Source: Chitinophagales bacterium (lineage in GTDB: Bacteria > Bacteroidota > Bacteroidia > Chitinophagales > Saprospiraceae). From it: 64,000 nt of DNA. The translations under genes were made by a program, and so were the position numbers. The stretch lies in assembly GCA_017303475.1 (NCBI GenBank), contig JAFLBO010000020.1, positions 31,469 to 95,468 on the forward strand. Direction: 5' to 3'. This document shows, piece by piece, positions 52,375 through 61,568 of this stretch. Within the stretch, counting starts at the first letter, position 1. Each line of letters starts with the position of its first letter. The notes under the pieces were generated by a model that saw only the letters and a list, made by a program, of their open reading frames with translations, was not told where the DNA came from and made no database searches.

Positions 52375-53067
52375 CTATTCTTCTCCGCCGGTCTTTTTCT
52401 TTTGTCCAGCTTTTTTGGGAGAAAGGATGACGTGCATCCGTTTGCCCTCCAAACGCGGCAACTGATCGGCGATGCCGTAATCTTCGAGTTCTTTCATGAA
52501 ACGCAGCAGCAACAACTCACCGCGCTCTTTGAACACGATGGCCCGGCCACGGAACTGCACATAGGCTTTCACCTTGTTGCCTTCTGAAAGGAAGCTTTTG
52601 GCATGGCGCAGCTTGAACTCAAAATCGTGTTCGCCGGTTTCCGGGCCAAAACGAATTTCTTTAAGTTCCACTTTTACTGCATTGGCTTTCAGCTCCTTTT
52701 CCCGTTTTTTCTTCTGGTAGAGAAACTTGTTGTAGTCCACAATGCGCACAACCGGAGGCGTGGCATTAGGGGTGATTTCCACCAGATCCAATCCTGCGTC
52801 TTCGGCCCAGCGCAGCAATTTGCCGGTTGGGTAAACGCCGCTTTCGACAGTTTGGCCCACCGCTTCGCTGACTTCGTCAAGGTTGTCGCCTACAAGGCGC
52901 ACCTCAGCGGCGCGAATGAAATGGTTGATGTTGTGTTCAGGACCGCGTTGACCACGGTTAAAAGGACGGGGGCCACCTGGACCGCCACCTGGACGGGGAG
53001 GGCCGCCAGCAGGCCGCGGAGGGCCGGAGTTGCCTGTGGGTTTAGGCTTGTAAGGTTTGAACGCCAA
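52375..53067 (-). CDS. infC: Translation initiation factor IF-3, probable non-ATG start
   Basis: The C-terminal ~170 residues are canonical IF-3: NHFIRAAEVRLVGDNLDEVSEAVG, DAGLDLVEITPNATPPVVRIVDYNKFLYQKKKREKELKA, KEIRFGPETGEHDFEFKLRHAKSFLSEGNKVKAYVQFRGR and LPRLEGKRMHVILSPKK. An unusual Pro/Gly-rich N-terminal linker precedes it (GGPPRPGGGPGGPRPF). No ATG lies near the expected start. I propose TTG at 53067 (LAFKPYKPKP), consistent with the rare-start autoregulation known for infC, but an ATT or the distant ATG at 53277 cannot be excluded. It is first in the infC-rpmI-rplT cluster. Confidence 0.9.
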   Translation of the reverse strand: MAFKPYKPKPTGNSGPPRPAGGPPRPGGGPGGPRPFNRGQRGPEHNINHFIRAAEVRLVGDNLDEVSEAVGQTVESGVYPTGKLLRWAEDAGLDLVEITPNATPPVVRIVDYNKFLYQKKKREKELKANAVKVELKEIRFGPETGEHDFEFKLRHAKSFLSEGNKVKAYVQFRGRAIVFKERGELLLLRFMKELEDYGIADQLPRLEGKRMHVILSPKKAGQKKKTGGEE

Positions 53068-53206
53068 GTAATGGTACTGTTTGATGTAAAAATGAGAAGC
53101 AATCTGGTTCAGAGTATTGCTCCCTGTGTAAAAGACGGTTGCAAAAGTAACAATTGTTGGGCGTATATCCCGGAAGGCGATAGGGAATTTTTTTCCACGC
53201 CGAATA

Positions 53207-55078
53207 CTACCCCAACTTTTCCCGGTAACCAGGCAAATGTAAATACCCTTCTTCTTTGATGGCCGCCGGCAAGCCAAATCTGGCTGCTACCTCCGCTACA
53301 TCCCGGGCTTCCATGCTGCCTCTCTGGCCCAGTTCAACCGACAATTCCAACAAAAAGTCTTTATGCCGGGCCAACAAATCGCGGGTTTCCTGCACCAAAC
53401 CTGTAATCATAGCCTCTACATCTTTGTCGGTAGCAAATTTATCCATCGAAAACCCGTATTCCAGGGTGTAATTGGCCTGATAACGCTCGTCGAACCCATG
53501 CCGACGAATATAATCCATAGCCAGCATGGTAACATGCTCACGGTCGTTGGAACGGCCAACTGTGGCATTTTCCGCTCCAAACACCAACTCTTCTGCCAGG
53601 CCACCAGCCAGGAATACCTTGATTTTTTTGATCAGGTTCTCCTTTGTTTCGTAAATTTCATGCGGGAACGTAAAGCCCGCCGCATAACTACTGGCCACCT
53701 TGGATTTTAATTGCAAAGGGGCAATGCCAAACAGCGACACATATGCAACAGCATGGCCCGACTCGTGTACGCTCACGTTGGCTACCACATCAGCAATATT
53801 GCTTTGGCGGATTTTATCAATCCTGCCTACAAACGGTATTTCCACCGTGCGCGCTCCTATCCTGGCCAGAATTACGCGCTCTTCTGTTTGATAATCAATA
53901 GAAAACTCGAAACAACCATCGTTCAGACATTCAAACAAAAATTTGCTCAAATGGGTTTCCAAAATGTCAGTTACACTACTGAATACCGGCCGCACACCCT
54001 GCACCGGGAATACCCCGTTTCGGTATATCAGACTGTATACCTGATCCGACACCTCGATTTTAACCCCAAAACGCTCTTCCGTGCGCTGAATAATTTTGCC
54101 CACCTCCTTGCGGATCAGCGCTTCAAAATCAGCTTTGCGCAAACTCGGATAAATCAAATGAATATTACCAAAACGTGCCACCTGCTCCGGACGGAAACGC
54201 CGGGTAAGGGCATTCTTGATGTCCACAGCCGTAATTTTCCTGGTAAATGCGTGGTAAATATCTGCGTCCACCTCACTGTCTGATGTGTGGGTGGCCATTT
54301 GAAATGCTTCATCGAGATTGCCGCTTACCAGAATGAGCATCTGGGAATAATCAATTGGCTCAAACACCCTGCGCTTGCTCTTGGCCTCAATGATGATGTC
54401 GAGCATTTGTTTTTTGCTCATTTCTGCAATATCCAGCACATCTTCTTCCAACTCCAGCATCTTTTTGAGGTTGCGGGCCTCCCAAATACCTACCGTGTCC
54501 ATCATTGGATCTTCAGCAGGTTCGCCAGGCGGACGCCGATTGCGCTGCCGCTGGTTGAACATGAAATCCGAAATGTAATAGTCGAAATCTTCCTTCTCGC
54601 GTTTGGCCAGGCGACCATCCGACAGCAGTTCCCAAAAGTCGTTGAACTTGGTTACCTGTACCGGCGAACCATCCGGTTCGATGGTATAAAAACGCTGGAT
54701 CTCATCGAACAGCACAATGGATGGTCGGCTGTCAATCAGACCGTTAGATTTCAAAATAGCATTTACACTACTGAAATAGGTGGTTTGATCGGTGTTGCCC
54801 AATTCCACTTCGGCAAAGCGTTCCTGGAAATCCAGATACTGAACCATCTTGCGCACCAGATCCGTTTTACCCACACCTGTCATGCCCCAAAGACAAACAA
54901 TGATGGGTCGGGTGAGCACCTCAGGCATCAGATACCATACCTGAATGTAGTCCAGTAAACTGTCAATAATCTCGTCAATACCTACAAAATCTTCCTTGAG
55001 CCGCAGACGCAGCAACTCCAGTCTTGCCCTTCTGTGAGCAAGCCGTTCTCTGTCTGGTGTAAACTTTGGTTCTTCCAT
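53207..55078 (-). CDS. AAA+ ATPase fused to an M41 (FtsH-type) zinc protease domain
   Basis: The 623-residue protein has no signal or membrane span. Residues 20-330 form a Clp-type AAA+ module: Walker A GMTGVGKT (65-72), Walker B IVLFDEIQ (121-128) and an arginine-finger-like RRFRPEQVARFG (293 onward). Residues 340-400 resemble a ClpB small domain (GVRPVFSSVTDILE). Residues 425-620 are an M41 peptidase: HESGH at 438-442, AGGLAEELVFG, and SND (510-512) as the probable third zinc ligand. In FtsH, M41 follows a different AAA clade and membrane helices. Here it is soluble and Clp-like, so a distinct unfoldase-protease is inferred. Diverges from the beta-CASP gene. Confidence 0.85.
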   Translation of the reverse strand: MEEPKFTPDRERLAHRRARLELLRLRLKEDFVGIDEIIDSLLDYIQVWYLMPEVLTRPIIVCLWGMTGVGKTDLVRKMVQYLDFQERFAEVELGNTDQTTYFSSVNAILKSNGLIDSRPSIVLFDEIQRFYTIEPDGSPVQVTKFNDFWELLSDGRLAKREKEDFDYYISDFMFNQRQRNRRPPGEPAEDPMMDTVGIWEARNLKKMLELEEDVLDIAEMSKKQMLDIIIEAKSKRRVFEPIDYSQMLILVSGNLDEAFQMATHTSDSEVDADIYHAFTRKITAVDIKNALTRRFRPEQVARFGNIHLIYPSLRKADFEALIRKEVGKIIQRTEERFGVKIEVSDQVYSLIYRNGVFPVQGVRPVFSSVTDILETHLSKFLFECLNDGCFEFSIDYQTEERVILARIGARTVEIPFVGRIDKIRQSNIADVVANVSVHESGHAVAYVSLFGIAPLQLKSKVASSYAAGFTFPHEIYETKENLIKKIKVFLAGGLAEELVFGAENATVGRSNDREHVTMLAMDYIRRHGFDERYQANYTLEYGFSMDKFATDKDVEAMITGLVQETRDLLARHKDFLLELSVELGQRGSMEARDVAEVAARFGLPAAIKEEGYLHLPGYREKLG

Positions 55079-55164
55079 ATGAAGTGCAAAGAAACGAAAT
55101 TTCCTCCATCACCTCGGTTTGACGGATAATCCCTATTTTTCGGCCAATTTTAGAACAACCTACA

Positions 55165-56586
55165 ATGAAAGTAAAATTCTGTGGCGCTGCGCGCGAAGTG
55201 ACCGGTTCCAGTCACCTGCTGACTTTGGACAATGGCTTTAAAATATTGCTGGATTGTGGTTTATACCAGGGTGGCGACGATGATGGCAGGGCAGGTGCTG
55301 GCAATCCCATTACCGGCTTCAATGAAAAGTGGCTTTTTGACCCCAAAGAAATTGATGCCCTGATCCTCAGTCACGCACATATTGACCACACCGGCCGTGT
55401 ACCCAAGCTGGTGTCCGATGGTTTTCGGGGTAAAATTTATGCTACCCATGCCACCCGCGACCTGTGTGCCCTGATGCTGCTGGACAGTGCCAAAATCCAG
55501 GAAAATGATGCTGAATACAGCAACCGGAAATTCCGCCAGGAGGGCGAGCCGGAAAAAAAGCCGCTCTACACGGTGGAAGATGTGCAGCAGGTAATGCGGC
55601 AGTTTGTAAGTTACAACTATGAACAATGGTTCCATATCAGCGCCGATGTGCGGGTGATGTACCGCGATGCCGGGCATATTCTTGGCAGCGCCAGTGTTAC
55701 GCTGGAAATTCAGGAAGGCGGTAAAACCACCCGTTTTGGTTTTACAGGCGATATCGGGCGGCCTAACCGTCCTATTCTGGGCGATCCGTTGCCTATGCCG
55801 GAATTGGATTACCTGATTTGTGAAAGTACTTATGGCGACCGTGAGCATGAATCTGCGCCAACGGAAGTGAGCAAATTTGCCGAAATCATCCGCTACACTT
55901 GCGAACAGAAAAAAGGCAAAGTGATCATTCCGGCATTTTCCGTGGGGCGTACCCAGGAAATTGTGTATATGCTGGACAAACTGCAAAATGCCGGCGAATT
56001 GCCTAAAGTGCCGGTGTATGTAGACAGCCCTTTGTCGGTTAACGCCACCGAAGTTTTCATCAACCACCCCGAGTGTTTCGACGCAGAATTGCACCGTTAT
56101 ATGGCTGAGGACGAAAACCCATTTGGTTTCAACAGCCTGTTTTACATCCGGGATGTGCATGCATCCAAGGAATTGAACAATACTAAAAAACCTTGTATCA
56201 TCATTTCTGCTTCGGGCATGATGAACGCGGGAAGGATCCGACACCACTTGTTCAACAATATTGAAAACCAGCGCAATACCATCCTGATTGTGGGTTATTG
56301 TTCGCCAAATACGCCTGGCGGACAACTTCGCGAGGGTGCTAAAAGTTTGTATCTGATGGGTAAAAACCTTCAGGTTCTGGCCGATGTAGAAGTCATGGAT
56401 TCCTTCTCTGCACATGGCGACCGCAGCGAAATGCTGAGCATGATCGAGAATCAGAAAAACTCGGTGAAAAAGGTCTGGTTGACACACGGCACCCTGGACC
56501 GTCAGGAAAAATGGCGATCCTACCTTATGGAGCACGGCTTCGGCAATATTGGCATACCTGCATTGGGAGAGGAGGAACAACTATGA
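55165..56586 (+). CDS. Beta-CASP metallo-beta-lactamase-fold ribonuclease
   Basis: The 473-residue protein has the metallo-beta-lactamase core with HAHIDH (70-75) binding two zincs, preceded by EVTGSSHLL and LLDCGLYQG. The beta-CASP insert follows (VIIPAFSVGRTQEIVY, VYVDSPLSVNATEVF), and the late motifs PCIIISASGMMNAGRI and DSFSAHGDRSEM are diagnostic. Such enzymes (RNase J / CPSF73 / YSH1-like) are cytosolic 5' exo- or endoribonucleases. There is no RNase J C-terminal domain, so the CPSF-type branch is more likely. Its stop overlaps the next gene's ATG. Confidence 0.93.
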   Translation: MKVKFCGAAREVTGSSHLLTLDNGFKILLDCGLYQGGDDDGRAGAGNPITGFNEKWLFDPKEIDALILSHAHIDHTGRVPKLVSDGFRGKIYATHATRDLCALMLLDSAKIQENDAEYSNRKFRQEGEPEKKPLYTVEDVQQVMRQFVSYNYEQWFHISADVRVMYRDAGHILGSASVTLEIQEGGKTTRFGFTGDIGRPNRPILGDPLPMPELDYLICESTYGDREHESAPTEVSKFAEIIRYTCEQKKGKVIIPAFSVGRTQEIVYMLDKLQNAGELPKVPVYVDSPLSVNATEVFINHPECFDAELHRYMAEDENPFGFNSLFYIRDVHASKELNNTKKPCIIISASGMMNAGRIRHHLFNNIENQRNTILIVGYCSPNTPGGQLREGAKSLYLMGKNLQVLADVEVMDSFSAHGDRSEMLSMIENQKNSVKKVWLTHGTLDRQEKWRSYLMEHGFGNIGIPALGEEEQL

Positions 56587-57794
56587 TCGCCCATAAAAAG
56601 ATCTTCAATGACCCGGTGTACGGATTTGTTTCCGTGCCACGCGGAATTTTGCTCGACCTGATAGATCATCCTTTTTTTCAGCGTTTGAGAAGAATCCGCC
56701 AGCTGGGTTTGAGTTCTTTTGTGTACCCTGGCGCCCTGCATACGCGCTTTCACCATGCACTCGGCGCCCTGCACCTGATGCAGGAAGCCATAGAAACCCT
56801 GCGGCAAAAAGGCGTAGATATCAGTCCGGATGAAGCCGAGGGCGCTTGTGCCGCCATATTACTGCACGATATTGGTCATGGACCCTTCTCTCATGCACTG
56901 GAACATTCCCTGGCAGCCCTGCACCATGAGGAGTTATCGCAGTTGTTTATGGAGCGACTCAACCTGGAGTTTCATGGGCAACTTGAGCTGGCCATCCGCA
57001 TTTTTCGGGATGAATATCCCAAAAAATTCCTGCACCAATTGGTATCCGGCCAATTGGATATGGATCGCATGGATTACCTCAACCGCGACAGTTTTTTCAC
57101 TGGCGTAAGCGAAGGAGTGATAGGCTATGATCGCATCATCAAGATGCTGGCGGTGCATGAAGGCGAGCTGGTTGTAGAGGAAAAAGGGATATACAGCATA
57201 GAAAAGTTCCTCATTGCACGGCGTTTGATGTATTGGCAGGTTTACCTGCACAAAACAGGTGTTTCGGCCGAAAAAATGTTGATTCATGCGCTTCGTAGGG
57301 CACGGGAGCTGAGTCTTTCAGGCGTATCGCTGGAGGTTCCCAGGCATCTGGGCTGGTTCCTCTTCCGGGAGCCCGACAGCAACCCGGATGCAGCTGAAAT
57401 GCTGGCTCATTTTTCCAAACTGGACGATAACGACCTCACGGCTGCTATTAAATACTGGTCGGAAGCGGAAGACTTTACCCTTTCTTTTTTGTGTAAAGGA
57501 TTATTGGACCGCAGGTTATTCCGCTTGGAATGGCATACTGCGCCTGTTGAGGAAAGCCACGTACAGAACATCCGGGAACGGATTACCCAAAAATGGGGCA
57601 AAGAAGCCATACTGGATCATTTATTATACACCGGATCGGAAAGCAACCGGGCCTATAACGACACCAGAGAGCAAATCAAAATCCTGTTTAAAGACGGTAC
57701 CGTAAAGCCCATTGATCAGTGCTCGGATGTGCCCATGTACACCCAGTTAGTGACTAAGTATTTCGTTTGTTATCCAAAAGGGCTCGACCTTTGA
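56583..57794 (+). CDS. HD-domain phosphohydrolase (COG1078-like)
   Basis: From the ATG at 56583, overlapping the previous TGA (ATGA), the protein has 403 residues. The HD core is FHHALGALHLM (His57-58), then LLHDIGHGPFSHALEHSL with His95-Asp96, and later QLVSGQLDMDRMDYLNRDSFFTGVSEG. This matches COG1078 HD phosphohydrolases related to dNTP triphosphohydrolases. Coupled translation with the beta-CASP nuclease suggests a linked nucleotide or RNA role. An earlier frame start at 56511 lies inside the nuclease gene and is rejected. Confidence 0.92.
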   Translation: MIAHKKIFNDPVYGFVSVPRGILLDLIDHPFFQRLRRIRQLGLSSFVYPGALHTRFHHALGALHLMQEAIETLRQKGVDISPDEAEGACAAILLHDIGHGPFSHALEHSLAALHHEELSQLFMERLNLEFHGQLELAIRIFRDEYPKKFLHQLVSGQLDMDRMDYLNRDSFFTGVSEGVIGYDRIIKMLAVHEGELVVEEKGIYSIEKFLIARRLMYWQVYLHKTGVSAEKMLIHALRRARELSLSGVSLEVPRHLGWFLFREPDSNPDAAEMLAHFSKLDDNDLTAAIKYWSEAEDFTLSFLCKGLLDRRLFRLEWHTAPVEESHVQNIRERITQKWGKEAILDHLLYTGSESNRAYNDTREQIKILFKDGTVKPIDQCSDVPMYTQLVTKYFVCYPKGLDL

Positions 57795-57839
57795 CCAAAC
57801 TTTCACACGGATAAGTGTATTACGCCAGTACCTGGCCTG

Positions 57840-57847
57840 TATTTTTG
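57840..57847 (+). promoter_or_regulatory. Candidate -7 element
   Basis: TATTTTTG matches TAnnTTTG and lies 55 nt before the ATG at 57903. No clear -33 TTG is at standard distance. Confidence 0.35.
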
Positions 57848-57902
57848 CCCCTCGAAACGGGCCATCTTGTCCCCCCTCATTTTTTCAACCTGATTTTTTG
57901 TC

Positions 57903-59276
57903 ATGGCTAAATACGCATGCCTGTTCCTGCTTTTTTTTGTCGGGCTAACCAATTTTGTTGCTGCTCAAGACCTTCCACCGGATGCCATGCCGGGTAAGTG
58001 TTATGCAAAATGTATCATGCCCGACCAGTTTGAAACGGTTACTGAGCAGGTCACGGTGCGCCCAGCCGGCAAACGCAATACCGTTACAGCGCCGGAATTC
58101 GAAACTGTTATTGATACATACGATTTGAAAGAGGGCTACCAGCGCATAATTTATGTGCCTGGCGAGTATGAAAAAATTACTGAGGAAGTTCAGGTGAAAG
58201 AGCCCGGCAAGCGTTTCATCGTAACCCAGGCCGTGTACGAATCCACCAATGAGACGCTGCCCAACAAACCGGAATCCAAGCGACTGGTGGCTGTTCCGGC
58301 GGAATACGAAACAGTGCAGAAACAGGTGCAAATCAAGCCGGCCATGGTCAAAACCGTGGAAGTTCCACCGGTGTATGAGACGGTAGAAGAGGAATATATC
58401 ATTGAAGAGGGCTATATTCGGTATGAGGTTCAGGAGCCTAAAATGGAAACTGTGACAGAACGGATTGAAGTGCGGCCGGCTACCACCAAATGGGTGCGCA
58501 AACAAGCCGATGCCTCCTGCCTGAGCGCTGATCCGGACGATTGTCTGGTTTGGTGTCTGGTAGAGACCCCTGCAGAGTATAAAACCGTTACCAAGCGCGT
58601 TAACCGCGGTTGCGATGGCTCCGGCATTCCGGATGCAGGCTGTATCAAATCAATTGAGGTTCCTGCCAAAATGGGCAAACGAACGGTTAAAAAGATCAAA
58701 ACACCGGCAACCTTAAAGGAAGAAACCATACCTGCCGAATACCGCACTTTTTCTATCCGGGTATTGAAAAACCAAGCGTATGTAAAGGAAGAAATCATCC
58801 CGGCAGAAAATACGCCTTCTAAAAAACAGATCCTGAAAACTCCCGCCAGCGTACGTGAGGAAGTCATTTCAGGTGAAACGGTTAGTGTTACCAAAGAGGT
58901 ATTAAAAACCCCTTCCGGCATTCGCACGGAAAATGTGCCAGGAGAAAAAGCCACAAATCCGGTAAAACGGGTAAAAAAGCCCGCTACCATTAAATCGGAG
59001 AATATTTTGCCGGAAACAGTGGCAATTACCCGCCGCGAGGTTAGAAAGCCTGGTGGTTTTACTGAATGGAGAGAGGTGTTGTGTGGTGAAAAAATAACAG
59101 GATATACCATTCGGCAGATTCAGGAGGCTCTGAATAAGAAAGGCTATAATATCGGCACACCGGACAATGTCATGGGCGCCAAAACAAAAGCTGCCCTCAT
59201 TAAATTTCAGAAAGACCACAACCTGCCTGAAGGCAACCTGGACATGGAGACTCTGAAGGCCCTTGGAGTGAATTAA
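57903..59276 (+). CDS. Secreted repeat protein with C-terminal peptidoglycan-binding domain
   Basis: The 457-residue protein has a signal peptide (LFLLFFVGLTNFVAAQ). From about residue 35 to 385 it is built of ~20-40-residue repeats around VPAEYETVxxxVxIKP and KTPAxVREExxxGE motifs (for example VAVPAEYETVQKQVQIKPA). These are beta-rich and Lys/Glu/Pro-rich. The last ~60 residues form a PG_binding_1 domain (TIRQIQEALNKKGYNIGTPDNVMGAKTKAALIKFQKDHNL). It is predicted to be periplasmic and anchored to peptidoglycan. The repeat part has no function I recognise. Confidence 0.85.
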   Translation: MAKYACLFLLFFVGLTNFVAAQDLPPDAMPGKCYAKCIMPDQFETVTEQVTVRPAGKRNTVTAPEFETVIDTYDLKEGYQRIIYVPGEYEKITEEVQVKEPGKRFIVTQAVYESTNETLPNKPESKRLVAVPAEYETVQKQVQIKPAMVKTVEVPPVYETVEEEYIIEEGYIRYEVQEPKMETVTERIEVRPATTKWVRKQADASCLSADPDDCLVWCLVETPAEYKTVTKRVNRGCDGSGIPDAGCIKSIEVPAKMGKRTVKKIKTPATLKEETIPAEYRTFSIRVLKNQAYVKEEIIPAENTPSKKQILKTPASVREEVISGETVSVTKEVLKTPSGIRTENVPGEKATNPVKRVKKPATIKSENILPETVAITRREVRKPGGFTEWREVLCGEKITGYTIRQIQEALNKKGYNIGTPDNVMGAKTKAALIKFQKDHNLPEGNLDMETLKALGVN

Positions 59277-59298
59277 ATTCCTGATATTCAACGATCAA

Positions 59299-59347
59299 CA
59301 AAAACAAAATACCTTACTTGACCTCAAGTCAGGTATTTTGTTTTTGT
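59299..59347 (+). terminator. Rho-independent terminator, possibly bidirectional
   Basis: AAAAACAAAATACCT pairs with AGGTATTTTGTTTTT, and ACTTGA with TCAAGT in the inner stem. The A-rich left and T-rich right flanks give a usable terminator for the plus strand, and by symmetry for the minus strand. It starts 23 bases after the peptidoglycan-binding gene. Confidence 0.75.
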
Positions 59348-59476
59348 CAAGCCCACCTGACTGCTTGTCAGTCTAATGAATTATTTGGAAAATTTGCACG
59401 GTTTTTGAAGGTTAATCACGCAGATAGCAGAAACACCTGAAGCGCCTGAAATTCCAAATCCTCTCACAACAAGAAC

Positions 59477-59785
59477 ATGGACAATAATCTCATTCAATAC
59501 ATGGTGGATTTTACCCTTCCCACGGATCTGCCGGAAGAGTTTGTCAATAAAATCCCCCAACAACGCAGCATGGTGAACCGCCTGCTCAGCGAAGGCAAAA
59601 TTTTGAACTATGCCCTTTCCCTTGAGAACTCCAAGCTTTGGGTGGTATTTGCCGCCCAGAACGAAGCAGAGCTGATGGAAATGGTCCATCGTTTGCCCCT
59701 CACCAGGTATATGAAAGTAAAAGTGCACGAACTGACTTTTTACAATACCGTCAGCGCATTTGTGCCAGCCTTCTCTGTGAATTAA
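59477..59785 (+). CDS. Small muconolactone-isomerase-like protein
   Basis: The 102-residue protein resembles the ferredoxin-like fold of muconolactone isomerases and related YCII-like proteins: IQYMVDFTLPTDLPEEFVNKIPQQRSMVNRLLSEGKILNYALSLENSKLWVVFAAQNEAELMEMVHRLPLTRYMKVKVHELTFYN. It has no signal peptide. The function is unclear, since no aromatic degradation genes are close. It ends just before a palindrome. Confidence 0.75.
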   Translation: MDNNLIQYMVDFTLPTDLPEEFVNKIPQQRSMVNRLLSEGKILNYALSLENSKLWVVFAAQNEAELMEMVHRLPLTRYMKVKVHELTFYNTVSAFVPAFSVN

Positions 59786-59786
59786 G

Positions 59787-60003
59787 GCACAAAGTGGTCT
59801 AAAGGCACGAAGGCACGAAGGCACGAAGGCACGAAGGCACGAAGGCACGAAGGCACGAAGGGTCTATTTGGCGCAGCCAAATAGACCCTTCGAATATAAT
59901 TATTGGCCGCAGGCCAACTTCGCGTCTTTGTGCCTTTGTGCCTTCGCGTCTTGGCGCCTTTGTGCCTTCGCGTCTTGGCGCCTTGGAGCTTTTGTGTCTT
60001 ACT
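59787..60003. repeat. Tandem-word palindrome (GGCACGAA / TTCGTGCC)
   Basis: The left arm is seven or more copies of GGCACGAA, ending in a 17-bp perfect hairpin, CGAAGGGTCTATTTGGC / GCCAAATAGACCCTTCG (59856-59872 with 59876-59892), with a 3-nt GCA loop. The right arm has GCGTCTTTGTGCCTTTGTGCCTTC words complementary in type but more varied. It separates the isomerase-like gene from the convergent CotH gene. Confidence 0.88.
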
Positions 60004-60014
60004 ACCCCCTTATA

Positions 60015-61517
60015 TTACTTCCCCATCAGGAAACGGCCGGAAACGACTGCTTCCTCTGTTTGTACTTTGAGGAAATAGATGCCGGAAGGCAGATTGGATA
60101 TCTCATAGTTGGTTTTTGAAGCCCACTGCATACATAGTTTACCGGAGGCATCCAGGAGGTATACCCGTAGTATATCCTGGTTGGGAATGTTGATTTGGAT
60201 GAAATCAGTGGCCGGATTAGGGGCGATGATTATGGAAGACTCAGACAGGCTCTCCACAGCGGAAGTTGAGCATCCGTAGCTCTGCAATTGCTGCTGAAGA
60301 GCATTTCGGCGGGCTGTCACAAAGGATTTAAGTCCGGGAATCATTCCGCCATTGGGCCCCTGACCGATATTGACATCCTGGGAGAGATTTTGCTCAAAAA
60401 GTGCATTGCTGTGCGTTTTCAGGCTATCTGCCAAAACGGCCGGTCGGATTAGATTAGCAAGAGCATCAATGCGCAGATCCATAGATCCGTTATTAAAATC
60501 CTGCAAAAGCTCACACATGCGGTCGGCCAGACGCTGTTTGAAGACATTATCTTGCCATAATTTGTTCATCATTGGCCGCATATTGGGCGGATTGGGGATA
60601 TACCCGAACGGAAGCGTTTTGAGGTTGTTCAGGGTGAGCCCCAGGTTGAAATTGCCAAACGCTTCGTTCACATCCCAGGATATCCACTCAAACTTATCGG
60701 TATCGGTGTTGTGGTACAGGAAATAATTGTGTCCGCTGCCAATATAACTATCCAGGTTCACGAACAGGTTGTGGGCAGCCCAGTAAGAAAACCAGGAATC
60801 GAGGTTCAGATAGCGGTCCAGGCTGTCGGCGAGTTGAGCGGGTGGGGTGTTGTTTAGTTTGTTCAGTAGGTTAACCAGGTCGGTCCAATCATTTTCCTCC
60901 TCGTTGGTTTTCAGTTCATAATCGCCGTAATACATAGCCGGGTCGGCGCCCTTCCAGGTAAGAGACCCATGCGGATCGCCCTTGAAAAGGTTGCCGCCTT
61001 TATTATCGAAGCGGGTTTTAAGGAAGGTTTTTTCCACGTCTTCCACCCCGGAATAAAGGCCCCAGTACTGATTGTTGATGTAGAGTTTAACAAATATGCA
61101 TCTGGGTGCTGAGATGCCGTTTGCATTTAAAAAATCCAGCATCATCTTTTCCCGCAAAAAGGTGGGGTCTTTAAACGCGTTGTTCAGCACAAGTTTATCC
61201 ATACCGTCAAGCTTTTGATTGTCGGTATATTCTTCAAAATCAATACGAAACGGCTTCTTTTTGCCCTGGTTGTTGTAGGAAGAATTACCCTTGTATTTAA
61301 CACCGCTCACCGGGAAAGACACCCCGTCTACGGTTACATCGCAGCGCATGTACTGGTCCAGCGTGTAATTAGCCTTCAAACTATCCAGAAACCCGGTTTG
61401 CGAAAACTGGAACCGGATTTCATGAATCTGATCGCCGCTAAAAAAGGCATCACCCGGATTTTGGGCGGTAACGCTGGCAGCAAAAAGCAACAAGGCAAGA
61501 GTCAAATAAGGCTTCAT
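60015..61517 (-). CDS. CotH-family kinase, T9SS-exported
   Basis: From the ATG at 61517 the protein has 500 residues with a signal peptide (YLTLALLLFAASVTAQ). The CotH core is clear: VSGVKYKGNSSYNNQGKKKPFRIDFEEY, DKLVLNNAFKDPTFLREKMMLDFLNANGISAPRC, YINNQYWGLYSGVEDVEKTFL, then YFLYHNTDTDKFEWISWDVNEAFG as the DFG-equivalent. CotH proteins are secreted atypical kinases in Bacillus spores and elsewhere. A T9SS sorting domain ends the protein (IIIAPNPATDFIQINI, YLLDASGKLCMQW, SGIYFLKVQTEE). An exported, protein-modifying or adhesive role is inferred. Confidence 0.9.
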   Translation of the reverse strand: MKPYLTLALLLFAASVTAQNPGDAFFSGDQIHEIRFQFSQTGFLDSLKANYTLDQYMRCDVTVDGVSFPVSGVKYKGNSSYNNQGKKKPFRIDFEEYTDNQKLDGMDKLVLNNAFKDPTFLREKMMLDFLNANGISAPRCIFVKLYINNQYWGLYSGVEDVEKTFLKTRFDNKGGNLFKGDPHGSLTWKGADPAMYYGDYELKTNEEENDWTDLVNLLNKLNNTPPAQLADSLDRYLNLDSWFSYWAAHNLFVNLDSYIGSGHNYFLYHNTDTDKFEWISWDVNEAFGNFNLGLTLNNLKTLPFGYIPNPPNMRPMMNKLWQDNVFKQRLADRMCELLQDFNNGSMDLRIDALANLIRPAVLADSLKTHSNALFEQNLSQDVNIGQGPNGGMIPGLKSFVTARRNALQQQLQSYGCSTSAVESLSESSIIIAPNPATDFIQINIPNQDILRVYLLDASGKLCMQWASKTNYEISNLPSGIYFLKVQTEEAVVSGRFLMGK

Positions 61518-61568
61518 AAACAAGATTTTGAACTGGATTAGACCTTGAAGCTGGGGCTTGGTTTAATG

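Noticed and set aside
55261..56580. 439-codon frame antisense to the beta-CASP gene
   Set aside because: It mirrors a strongly supported nuclease gene and has no family motif. The same applies to the long antisense frame at 19686-20774 inside the FG-GAP gene and several in ppk1.
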